NCBI GenBank assembly: GCA_947594335.1
Contig: CANQEC010000070.1
Span: 1 to 10,451, forward strand
Source: an uncultured Lachnospiraceae bacterium
GTDB lineage: Bacteria > Bacillota > Clostridia > Lachnospirales > Lachnospiraceae
Direction of reading: 5' to 3'
DNA length: 10,451 nt
The stretch's first letter is position 1; each line of letters begins with the position of its first letter. This document shows, piece by piece, positions 1 to 6,051 of this stretch. Under the pieces are notes generated by a model that had not been told where the DNA came from, ran no database searches, and worked only from the letters and a program-made list of their open reading frames with translations. The position numbers were made by a program, and so were the translations under genes.

Positions 1-361
1 CATACATCCTCATATCAAGCGCCACCTGATCGTTCCGGCTGCGTCCTGTATGAAGTTTTTTCCCCGCGTCGCCGATGCGCCTGATCAGATTTGCCTCGAC
101 AAAGCTGTGAATATCCTCATATTCACCGGTAATCTCAAGGGTTCCGTTCTCCACATCCGCAAGGATTGACGAAAGGCCCTCAAGAATCGCGTCCCGCTCC
201 TTTTCGGTCAGAATTTTCTGTTTCGCGAGCATTTTCACATGAGCCATGCTGCCCTCGATATCCTGCCGGTAAAGTCTCTGGTCAAATAAAATAGAAGCGT
301 TAAAATCATACACCATCTGGTCTGTCTGCTTTGTAAATCGTCCGCCCCATAACTGTGCCAT
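1..361 (-). CDS. argH: Argininosuccinate lyase, N-terminal part (gene runs off the left edge)
   Basis: ArgH splits argininosuccinate into arginine and fumarate, the last step of arginine synthesis, in the cytoplasm as a homotetramer. The visible 120 codons begin MAQLWGGRF, the usual ArgH N-terminus, and carry the conserved HTGRSRNDQ segment at residues 104-112, which helps bind substrate in the fumarase/aspartase superfamily. The family is about 460 residues, so roughly three quarters of the gene lies outside the window. The start is the ATG at 361-359, with a purine-rich AGAAGAGGAG ribosome binding site a few bases upstream. argG, the common partner, is not directly upstream. Instead there is a 300-bp divergent intergenic region with a promoter and a possible short upstream ORF. 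Identification is from recognised family sequence, and I am confident of it. Confidence 0.95.
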   Translation of the reverse strand, partial: MAQLWGGRFTKQTDQMVYDFNASILFDQRLYRQDIEGSMAHVKMLAKQKILTEKERDAILEGLSSILADVENGTLEITGEYEDIHSFVEANLIRRIGDAGKKLHTGRSRNDQVALDMRMY

Positions 362-362
362 A

Positions 363-500
363 TCAGTCTCCTCTTCTCTGCACATATACCGCAGCATCTG
401 CGCCGTATTTTTCCTTTCCTGCTGCCGCCGTGATTTTCGCAAAGTCCGGCTTTTCTTTTCGGTCCGCCGTCACCTTCTTTACCCCGAAGCGCTTTCTCAT
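363..500 (-). CDS. Possible 45-residue upstream ORF ending one base before argH
   Basis: On the minus strand an ATG at 500-498 opens a 45-codon frame that starts MRKRFGVKKVTADRK and ends YVQRRGD-stop. Its TGA (365-363) is separated from the argH ATG by one base, so the argH ribosome binding site lies inside its last codons, including a tandem AGA AGA Arg pair. The peptide is basic at the N-terminus and has no membrane segment or signal peptide. I do not recognise it. Codon choice resembles that of the neighbours. Against it: no Shine-Dalgarno sequence precedes the ATG, which falls only about 9 nt after the predicted transcription start, and open frames of this length occur by chance. It could be a coupled leader peptide, a small protein, or non-coding leader. 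Confidence 0.35.
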   Translation of the reverse strand: MRKRFGVKKVTADRKEKPDFAKITAAAGKEKYGADAAVYVQRRGD

Positions 501-515
501 TCGCCGGCGATGCCA

Positions 516-545
516 AGTTTACCACAGAAACACAAAGCCTGGCAA
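516..545 (-). promoter_or_regulatory. Predicted sigma-A promoter of argH
   Basis: On the minus strand a TTGCCA -35 (545-540) is followed after 18 nt by TAAACT (521-516), which is preceded by TGG and so fits an extended -10 (TGnTAnnnT). Transcription would start near 509, giving a leader of about 150 nt before argH. No ArgR/AhrC-like operator was recognised beside it. Confidence 0.5.
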
Positions 546-614
546 GCAGATTTCTTCCGGACGCCCCACTTTTTGCCGCGGCCGCTTTTGTTTCACCGCC
601 CGCCCTGATTCTCA

Positions 615-653
615 TATGATAAAACAGGCGGAATTCCGTCAAAATTTATCATA
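615..653. repeat. Imperfect palindrome in front of the ABC transporter operon
   Basis: Nine-base arms, TATGATAAA at 615-623 and TTTATCATA at 645-653, are perfect inverted repeats flanking a central palindrome CGGAATTCCG (629-638). The element ends two bases before the GGGAGG ribosome binding site of the ABC ATPase gene. Its left arm contains TATGAT (615-620), a possible -10 hexamer with no convincing -35. It could be a dimeric repressor operator or an RNA hairpin next to the ribosome binding site. Confidence 0.5.
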
Positions 654-668
654 CGGGAGGTGCCAAAT

Positions 669-1433
669 ATGCCATTGCTGGAGCTTGATCATGTCAGCTA
701 CTCCTATCACAGCAAAAGCGGTGAGACATATGCATTATCGGATATCTCCTTTCAGGTTGAAAAAGGAGAATTTATCGCTGTCACGGGACCCAGCGGATGC
801 GGAAAATCAACGCTTCTGTCTCTGATCTCCGGACTGATCGCGCCAAATGAAGGAACGATCCGGCTGAACGGCAGCAGCAGGTACAGGGAAACAACAAATA
901 TCGGATACATGCTTCAAAAAGATCATCTGTTTGAATGGCGAAGCGTCTACCGCAACGTGGTGCTTGGCCTTGAGATACAGCACAGACTGAATGAAGAGAC
1001 GGACAAACATGTCCGGGAAATGCTGGAAACCTATGGACTTTCGCGTTTCGCCGACGCCAGGCCCTCGGAGCTGTCCGGCGGCATGCGGCAGCGGGCCGCT
1101 CTGATCCGGACGCTCGCCCTCGACCCGGAGCTTCTCCTTCTGGACGAACCTTTTTCAGCGCTCGATTTTCAGACAAGACTTTCTGTCTGTGACGATGTCG
1201 CCTCCATCCTGGAAAAGGAAAAAAAGACGGCGCTCCTTGTGACTCATGATCTCTCGGAGGCTGTCAGCATGGCGGACAGGGTTCTCGTCCTTTCGAGCAG
1301 ACCGGCGCGTCTGCGCCGGATTCTGGATATCCGCTATGACAAACCAAAAATGACGCCGCTTGAGAAACGAAGCGCGCCGGAATTTCAGAAATATTTCAAT
1401 CTTTTGTGGAAGGAGCTGAACGCGCATGAATGA
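669..1433 (+). CDS. ABC importer ATP-binding protein, NitT/TauT (SsuB/TauB-like) family
   Basis: This cytoplasmic ATPase powers uptake through the adjacent permease. All ABC motifs are intact in the 254-residue protein: Walker A GPSGCGKST (40-48), Q-loop Gln83, signature LSGGM (135-139), Walker B LLLLDEP (155-161), D-loop SALD (163-166) and switch His193. A GTG in frame at 660 could extend it by three residues, but the ATG at 669 is preferred because GGGAGGTG lies 8 nt before it and overlaps that GTG. The 3' end overlaps the permease start by 8 nt. Relatives import sulfonates, taurine, nitrate or thiamine precursors, and the sequence does not decide between these. No substrate-binding protein gene is found between this gene and argH. 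Confidence 0.95.
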   Translation: MPLLELDHVSYSYHSKSGETYALSDISFQVEKGEFIAVTGPSGCGKSTLLSLISGLIAPNEGTIRLNGSSRYRETTNIGYMLQKDHLFEWRSVYRNVVLGLEIQHRLNEETDKHVREMLETYGLSRFADARPSELSGGMRQRAALIRTLALDPELLLLDEPFSALDFQTRLSVCDDVASILEKEKKTALLVTHDLSEAVSMADRVLVLSSRPARLRRILDIRYDKPKMTPLEKRSAPEFQKYFNLLWKELNAHE

Positions 1434-2229
1434 AACAAAGGGATCGGTTTCCCACCAGGCATATCTTGACAAAATTGCCAGACGGCAGCGCAGAATAACC
1501 GCCATCCGGATTCTGATCTTCGTACTGTTCCTCGGCCTGTGGGAAACAGCAGTCCGGCAGAAATGGATCGACGGCTTTATTTTCAGCAGCCCGTCGCGCG
1601 TCATGACGACCTTTGCACAGATGTGCGCTGACCACAGCATTTTTCTGCACATTGGGATTACGCTGCTGGAGACCCTGACCAGCTTTTTCCTCGTTGTACT
1701 GACCGGCACCGGCCTTGCCCTTCTGCTCTGGTACAGTACGGATCTGTCAGAGATCCTCGAGCCGTATCTGGTTATCCTCAACAGCCTGCCAAAATCAGCC
1801 CTCGCGCCGCTTTTGATCGTATGGCTCGGCGCAAACATGAAATCAATCATCGCCGCAGGCATTTCCGTGGCGATCTTCGGCACGATTCTGAACCTGTATA
1901 CAGGATTTGCCAGTACAGATCCGGACGAAATCAAGCTGATCTACACGCTGAAGGGCACAAAGCGGGACGTTCTTGCCAGGGTCATCATTCCGGGGACAGT
2001 TCCTCTGCTGATCAGCATCATGAAAGTGAATATCGGGCTATGCCTCGTGGGCGTCGTCATCGGAGAATTTATCGGGGCGAAGCAGGGGCTGGGCTATCTG
2101 ATCATTTACGGCAGCCAGGTTTTCAAGCTTGACTGGGTCATTATGTCGATCGTAATCCTCTGTATGATCGCGATGGGACTGTACGCGATGATCAACTGCG
2201 CGGAAAAAATATATTTGCGGAAAAGATAA
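1426..2229 (+). CDS. ABC importer permease, NitT/TauT (SsuC/TauC-like) family
   Basis: This 267-residue inner-membrane subunit forms the translocation path and docks the ATPase encoded just upstream. After a basic N-terminus (RRQRR at 19-23) there are hydrophobic spans near 24-43, 80-102, 125-160, 194-216 and 238-258, as expected for a binding-protein-dependent transport inner-membrane domain. The cytoplasmic coupling (EAA-type) loop is at about 170-193, reading LKGTKRDVLARVIIPG, followed by the family's MKVNIGL and GLGYLIIYG segments. The ATG lies inside the end of the ATPase gene, with AAGGAG shortly upstream, so the two are translationally coupled. Substrate unknown. The importer would need a solute-binding protein encoded elsewhere. 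Confidence 0.94.
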   Translation: MNETKGSVSHQAYLDKIARRQRRITAIRILIFVLFLGLWETAVRQKWIDGFIFSSPSRVMTTFAQMCADHSIFLHIGITLLETLTSFFLVVLTGTGLALLLWYSTDLSEILEPYLVILNSLPKSALAPLLIVWLGANMKSIIAAGISVAIFGTILNLYTGFASTDPDEIKLIYTLKGTKRDVLARVIIPGTVPLLISIMKVNIGLCLVGVVIGEFIGAKQGLGYLIIYGSQVFKLDWVIMSIVILCMIAMGLYAMINCAEKIYLRKR

Positions 2230-2255
2230 ACTCTCAGAGATATCACAAAATTTTT

Positions 2256-2293
2256 CTTCCGGCGGATTATCCTGTACGGCAGACCGCCGGAAG
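2256..2293. terminator. Hairpin after the ABC operon, possible weak terminator
   Basis: A perfect 10-bp inverted repeat, CTTCCGGCGG (2256-2265) with CCGCCGGAAG (2284-2293), encloses an 18-nt loop 27 nt after the permease stop. The position fits a transcription terminator, but no T-run follows on the plus strand, so intrinsic termination would be weak. It may only stabilise the mRNA end. Confidence 0.35.
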
Positions 2294-2344
2294 GATAAGA
2301 AACTGCAGACCGCAGCCATACGGCCGGCATACCGGACGATCCTG

Positions 2345-2374
2345 TAATTGCCGTACACAATATAATTGCCATAC
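2345..2374 (+). repeat. Direct repeat TAATTGCC(G/A)TAC overlapping a -35 element
   Basis: Two 12-base copies, at 2345-2356 and 2363-2374, differ at one base and are offset by 18 nt. The second copy contains the -35 of the promoter for the secreted-protein gene. A pair like this could be a regulator binding site or a relic duplication of the promoter. Confidence 0.4.
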
Positions 2375-2394
2375 CATAAAAATTATGTTATAGT
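2366..2394 (+). promoter_or_regulatory. Predicted sigma-A promoter of the secreted protein-queH unit
   Basis: TTGCCA (2366-2371) and TATAGT (2389-2394) are separated by exactly 17 nt in an AT-rich stretch. Transcription would begin near 2401, about 80 nt before the first start codon. It is the only good promoter seen upstream of the two plus-strand genes that follow. Confidence 0.7.
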
Positions 2395-2404
2395 AGGAAC
2401 AGAA

Positions 2405-2433
2405 TCTGCAAAGGTTCCGCCGGAACCCGCAGA
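2405..2433 (+). promoter_or_regulatory. 5' leader hairpin of the secreted protein-queH mRNA
   Basis: TCTGC (2405-2409) pairs with GCAGA (2429-2433), and GGTTCC (2413-2418) pairs with GGAACC (2422-2427) around a GCC loop, with a small internal bulge. The hairpin would sit at the very 5' end of the transcript. No T-run follows and the sequence does not fit the preQ1 riboswitch core, so an mRNA-stabilising 5' stem is the simplest reading. Confidence 0.5.
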
Positions 2434-2480
2434 CTGCGCGTAGTTTCAGGTATATTGTTATGACTGGGAGGGATTTAAAG

Positions 2481-3275
2481 ATGAACGGAAAAATTCTTCA
2501 GAAAGGGCTGAAGGCGCTGCTTGCTTCCCTGGTGCTTGTCATGCTGGCCGGAATGACTTCCATGGCGGACGAGTATGTGAACATGACGAAGGGAGAAGAC
2601 AACGTCTATACTTCTTACGGGGAATATGAGACCTATTCTGACATTTACAACAAGCTTGTGATTAAAAAACCAAGCGTGATAGCGGTAACAGGGTACTGCA
2701 TATACACCAGCAGCAATACGCACAGCTCTCTGAGAGTAACGCTTATGAACAGCAAACTCAAGGCTCTTGAGGAGAGTTCCAATTTTGTAAATGCCGATAC
2801 GGAAAAATATGTCACGTACGCATTAAAAAAGGGAACCTATTACATCAAGGTCACAAGCGAGAAAAAATTTGTCCTCGCCGCGGCTGTTCAGGCTGTCTCG
2901 GAAAAGAGCGGAACTTCCAAAAAGAAAGCGGTCACGATAAAGTCCGGAAAAGCGGTAAAGGGGCTGATGTGCGCGGGCGAGAAAGCTTCCAAAGCCGACT
3001 GGTACAAATTCAAAGTGACAAAAAGCAAAGTTCTTAAACTTACTATTGAGGTAAATTCAAACGGATATTTTGAGTACTATATCTACGGACCGAGCTATCC
3101 GAAGGGGGCAAGGCTTGGTTCCCTCAAAGACCAGAAGGGAACCTACTACAGCATCAATCTGCGCACAAACAAAAAGGCAAAAATAAAGACCGGAACGTAT
3201 TACATCAAGGCGGTCAGGACAAGCTCCTCCCCCAAGAGTTCCGGACTCTATTCGGTCAAGTGGAAACTCAGCTGA
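2481..3275 (+). CDS. Secreted Lys-rich protein with two similar beta-rich (PPC-like) halves, function unknown
   Basis: The 264-residue product has a typical signal peptide: a basic start MNGKILQKGLK, then a hydrophobic core, with likely cleavage after SMA at residue 29. The mature part is rich in Lys (40 Lys in the whole protein against 18 Asp plus Glu), Ser, Thr and Tyr. Two halves look related. Each ends in a GTYYIK motif, LKKGTYYIKV at 115-124 and IKTGTYYIKA at 235-244, and the second also has ADWYKFKVTKS at 172-182 and a closing SGLYSVKW. This pattern resembles bacterial pre-peptidase C-terminal (PPC) beta-sandwich domains, but no enzyme domain is attached. The start is the ATG at 2481, 8 nt after GGGAGGG, rather than the ATG at 2460. 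There is no sortase motif or lipobox. It may bind cell wall or polymer, but this is inference. Confidence 0.85.
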   Translation: MNGKILQKGLKALLASLVLVMLAGMTSMADEYVNMTKGEDNVYTSYGEYETYSDIYNKLVIKKPSVIAVTGYCIYTSSNTHSSLRVTLMNSKLKALEESSNFVNADTEKYVTYALKKGTYYIKVTSEKKFVLAAAVQAVSEKSGTSKKKAVTIKSGKAVKGLMCAGEKASKADWYKFKVTKSKVLKLTIEVNSNGYFEYYIYGPSYPKGARLGSLKDQKGTYYSINLRTNKKAKIKTGTYYIKAVRTSSSPKSSGLYSVKWKLS

Positions 3276-3289
3276 CAGGAAAAATCATC

Positions 3290-3934
3290 ATGCAGAACAG
3301 AAAAAATTATCAGAAAGAACTGGAATACGTGCTCGCAAAGGAGGAAGGCTGCCTTCCTTCTTTGTTTCTTCACAGCTGCTGCGCCCCCTGCAGCAGCTAC
3401 ACACTGGAATACCTTTCCCGGTATTTTGCGATCACCGTCTTTTATTTTAACCCGAATATCTATCCGGAAGAGGAGTACCATTTCCGCGCCGCGGAGCAGC
3501 AGAGACTGATCCGGGAGATGAAAACGGAGCATCCGGTGCAGTTTGTGGAAGGATGCTTTGATCCTCTGGAGTACTACGCGGCGGTGCGGGGGCTTGAGCA
3601 TGTCCCGGAAGGCGGCAGCCGCTGCAGGGCCTGCTTCCGGCTGCGCCTTGGAAAAACGGCAAAAGAAGCGGCGGCGAAAGGTTTTGACTATTTTACGACC
3701 ACTCTCTCGATCAGTCCCCTGAAGGACGCGGAAGCGCTGAATCAGATCGGAATGGAGGAGGCCGAAAAATACGGAGTCAGGTGGCTTCCGTCCGATTTTA
3801 AAAAGAAAAACGGATACAAACGCTCGATAGAGCTGTCGCGGGAATACGGACTGTACCGGCAGAATTACTGCGGATGCATCTTTTCAAAAAGGGAACGGGA
3901 AAATGCTCTTCCTCAAAACAGAAATCTGCTCTGA
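3290..3934 (+). CDS. queH: Epoxyqueuosine reductase QueH
   Basis: QueH (DUF208 family) reduces epoxyqueuosine to queuosine in tRNA wobble position 34. It is the non-cobalamin alternative to QueG. The 214-residue protein has the hallmark HSCCAPCS at 28-35, CRAC at 112-115, YFTTTLSISP at 134-143, DFKKKNGYKRSIELS at 169-183 and YCGC at 193-196. The paired cysteines match those that bind the Fe-S cluster and metal in the family. The ATG at 3290 is chosen because AGGAA lies 9 nt before it and family members start with a similar NYQKEL segment. A GTG at 3260 would overlap the preceding gene without a ribosome binding site. The gene lies 14 nt after the secreted-protein gene, so the two are probably co-transcribed. 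No other queuosine gene is in the window. Confidence 0.95.
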   Translation: MQNRKNYQKELEYVLAKEEGCLPSLFLHSCCAPCSSYTLEYLSRYFAITVFYFNPNIYPEEEYHFRAAEQQRLIREMKTEHPVQFVEGCFDPLEYYAAVRGLEHVPEGGSRCRACFRLRLGKTAKEAAAKGFDYFTTTLSISPLKDAEALNQIGMEEAEKYGVRWLPSDFKKKNGYKRSIELSREYGLYRQNYCGCIFSKRERENALPQNRNLL

Positions 3935-3952
3935 TGGTCCTTTCATTTTCCC
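3897..3952 (-). terminator. Inverted repeat between queH and the amylosucrase gene, possible terminator
   Basis: GGGAAAATG (3897-3905) and CATTTTCCC (3944-3952) form a perfect 9-bp inverted repeat with a 38-nt loop, overlapping the end of queH and the 41-nt convergent gap. On the minus strand the stem is followed within about 6 nt by TTTTT, so it could end the amylosucrase transcript. The large loop makes this weak. Confidence 0.35.
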
Positions 3953-3975
3953 GATCCCCTCCTGCTGCTGTCTTT

Positions 3976-5838
3976 TCACCCGGCGTCTTTTCTCAGAAGC
4001 CAGAAGATCCCGTATGCCGGCATCTTCACGCCTCTCGCCTCCATCTCGCTTCCGCCAAGCAGATCTGTATACATTCCGTCCCCCTCGTCAATCCACGCGG
4101 TCCGGTCATACTCGCTGAAATTAAACAAAGCCACCAGCTTCTGCCCATTGTTCTCCCGGACGATGCCAAGGATCGAGTCATCCCATGTATCGACAGTCCT
4201 TACGTCGCTGTTTCCCTGGAACACCTCCAGAGAAGCGCGGATTTTCTCCATCCTGGAGAGCGCCGCAAAAATATCATTCTGCAGTGTGCCCGGTTTCTTT
4301 CGAAGCTCTGCCAGATCCCAGCGGAATTTCCCTCTGTGCAGATACCTGGAATCCGCCCACTTGTCCGGATCCTCGTGGTATGTATAATCATTGACCTGAC
4401 CGATCTCATCGCCGCTGTAGAGCACCGGAATCCCGGACTGAACCAGCATATAGCCGTGCAGCATGATATCCAGACGGACCGCGCGAAACAGCGCGTCCCT
4501 CGTGTGCTCATAAACAGCCTTTTCTATGCCGCAGAGGGACGCGGTGGTCCCGCAGAGCCTCGCATCGCCGGACGTCGGATCGGAATTATACAGTTCGCCG
4601 CGGGCGAAGGAATCATGGTACTGTCCCGTCAGAAAATCGTTCAGATAACGCTTGTGCGCGACCTCGTCGATCCCGAAATTCCGCAGCCACGGATAATCGA
4701 GTCCCCAGCCGATATCGTCATGACAGCGCAGATAATTCAGAAAAACATACTCCTTCGGAAGTCCGTTCACAATATCCATCTGGCGGCGGAGCAGCCTCAC
4801 ATCGCGCGTGGCTACCGTATGCCAGGTCGATGCCATCGTCGTGACATTGTACAGCATATGGCACTCCGGTTTCTCAACGGATCCGAAATAGGGAACAACC
4901 TTCTCCGGCTCCATGACAACCTCGCCGAGAAGCAGCACTCCGGGGCACACGATCTCGCAGATCATACGCATCATACGGACGATGGAATGTACCTGCGGCA
5001 GGTTCCTGCAGGATGTTCCAAGCTGCTTCCAGATATAGGGAACCGCATCGATCCTTATGATATCAATCCCCTTATCCGCGAGGTTCAGCATGTTGTAGAC
5101 CATCTCGTTCAGGACAACCGGATTTCTGTAATCCAGATCCCACTGATACGGGTAAAACGTCGTCATGACAAATTTTCCCAGATCCGGCAGCCAGGTAAAA
5201 TTGCCCGGCGCCGTTGTCGGGAACACCTGCGGCACAGTCTGCTCATACTGCCCGGGAATATCAAAATTGTCAAAGAAAAAATACCGGTCCTGATACTCCT
5301 TTTCTCCCGCGCGCACACGCTTCGCCCACTCATGGTCCTCCGACGTGTGATTCATGACAAAGTCAAGGCAGATGCTGATGCCTCTTTTGTGGCACTCATC
5401 CGCCAGCTTCTCCAGATCCTCCATCGTACCGAGTTCCGGCTGCACCGTGCGGAAATCAGCCACAGCATACCCGCCGTCGTTTCTTCCCTTCGGAGAGGCC
5501 AGCAGCGGCATCAGATGCAGATAATTGACGCCGCACTCCTCCAGGTAATCGAGCTTATTCATCACGCCTGTCAGATTTTCGGCAAACGCATCCACGTACA
5601 TCATCATGCCCAGCAGATCGTTTCTTTTATACCAGCCCGGATCCGACTCGCGGGTACGGTCCAGCTCCTTCAGCGAATCTTTTCTTTCCAGATACCATTC
5701 GTAAAGCTTTTCGCACAGCTCCTTAAAAGCCTGTTCTCCATTCTCATAGAGCTCGTAGTAAAGCCACTTCAGTTCATCGTAATACTTCTGAAAACGTGTT
5801 TCAAATTCCTGCTCTCTGGTCTGTGTTTTTTCTTCCAC
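3976..5838 (-). CDS. Amylosucrase-type glycoside hydrolase family 13 enzyme
   Basis: Amylosucrase transfers glucose from sucrose to build alpha-1,4-glucan and releases fructose. The 620-residue protein (Neisseria enzyme 636) follows that family throughout. It has a helical N-terminal domain (to about 60), DPGWY (66-70), then the (beta/alpha)8 barrel with DGGYA (121-125), DFVMNH (159-164), the RIDAV nucleophile Asp264, acid/base Glu306 in GEVV, and HDDIGW with Asp374. Further along are SGDARLCGTTASL, SGDEIG and DSRYLHR (496-502), a segment linked to sucrose recognition, and a C-terminal beta domain with FNFSEY. It has no signal peptide, so it is cytoplasmic. The start is a GTG at 5838, 7 nt after AAAAGGAG. 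No ATG in frame upstream has a usable ribosome binding site. The gene is monocistronic, divergent from ldhA. Sucrose hydrolysis or isomerisation as the main activity cannot be excluded. Confidence 0.92.
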   Translation of the reverse strand: MEEKTQTREQEFETRFQKYYDELKWLYYELYENGEQAFKELCEKLYEWYLERKDSLKELDRTRESDPGWYKRNDLLGMMMYVDAFAENLTGVMNKLDYLEECGVNYLHLMPLLASPKGRNDGGYAVADFRTVQPELGTMEDLEKLADECHKRGISICLDFVMNHTSEDHEWAKRVRAGEKEYQDRYFFFDNFDIPGQYEQTVPQVFPTTAPGNFTWLPDLGKFVMTTFYPYQWDLDYRNPVVLNEMVYNMLNLADKGIDIIRIDAVPYIWKQLGTSCRNLPQVHSIVRMMRMICEIVCPGVLLLGEVVMEPEKVVPYFGSVEKPECHMLYNVTTMASTWHTVATRDVRLLRRQMDIVNGLPKEYVFLNYLRCHDDIGWGLDYPWLRNFGIDEVAHKRYLNDFLTGQYHDSFARGELYNSDPTSGDARLCGTTASLCGIEKAVYEHTRDALFRAVRLDIMLHGYMLVQSGIPVLYSGDEIGQVNDYTYHEDPDKWADSRYLHRGKFRWDLAELRKKPGTLQNDIFAALSRMEKIRASLEVFQGNSDVRTVDTWDDSILGIVRENNGQKLVALFNFSEYDRTAWIDEGDGMYTDLLGGSEMEARGVKMPAYGIFWLLRKDAG

Positions 5839-5917
5839 GTTTTTTCTCCTTTTTCCTTTTCTTTTTAAACTTTTATGGCAGCACCTCCGCAAGTGGAAAA
5901 CCTCCGGATATTCCGCC

Positions 5918-5952
5918 GCCTGCATCCGGATCTGCAGCATGATCCCGCAGGC
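5918..5952 (-). promoter_or_regulatory. Hairpin in the amylosucrase leader
   Basis: In the roughly 150-nt leader, GCCTGC (5952-5947 read on the minus strand) pairs with GCAGGC (5923-5918), and GGATC pairs with GATCC inside it, giving an 11-bp stem with a 3-base asymmetric internal loop and an 8-nt terminal loop. Further downstream lie two unused GGAGG motifs (minus-strand complement of 5901-5905 and 5884-5888) before the real AAAAGGAG. It matches no riboswitch class I know. Confidence 0.4.
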
Positions 5953-5992
5953 AGAATCTTAATATGAATAGTTTCTCCCATTTCTGCCCAAA

Positions 5993-6021
5993 ATTATATC
6001 AGCAGCCCGAAAACATTTCAA
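5993..6021 (-). promoter_or_regulatory. Predicted sigma-A promoter of the amylosucrase gene
   Basis: On the minus strand TTGAAA (6021-6016) is followed after 17 nt by a perfect TATAAT (5998-5993). Transcription would start near 5986, leaving a leader of about 150 nt. The -35 overlaps an inverted repeat GAAA-ACA-TTTC (6009-6019) that resembles a CcpA cre site one base short, so sugar control is possible but unproven. Confidence 0.75.
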
Positions 6022-6051
6022 GACCCTGTTCATAAAGGAGAACAATCTGTC

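Noticed and set aside
235..642. A 135-codon minus-strand frame across the argH promoter region
   Set aside because: It overlaps argH in another frame, has low-complexity Arg/Gly-rich content and no ribosome binding site.
660..671. GTG at 660 as start of the ABC ATPase
   Set aside because: It lies inside the GGGAGGTG ribosome binding site that serves the ATG at 669.
1155..1934. A 259-codon minus-strand frame opposite the ABC transporter genes
   Set aside because: It is antisense to two well-supported genes and has no domain-like sequence.
2395..2480. preQ1 riboswitch before the queH-containing unit
   Set aside because: The leader hairpin lacks the preQ1 aptamer core and A-rich tail, and queH is the second gene of the unit.
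3260..3292. GTG at 3260 as start of queH
   Set aside because: It overlaps the secreted-protein gene, has no ribosome binding site, and adds residues not typical of QueH.
3874..5868. A 664-codon open frame on the plus strand opposite the amylosucrase gene
   Set aside because: It is fully antisense to a clear full-length amylosucrase, its translation shows no recognisable domain, and it lacks a credible start. Long antisense frames arise from the codon bias of the real gene.
6006..6021. CcpA cre site next to the amylosucrase promoter
   Set aside because: The minus-strand sequence TGAAATGTTTTCG resembles a cre site but is one base short at the centre and lacks the conserved CG, so it is not listed as a site.
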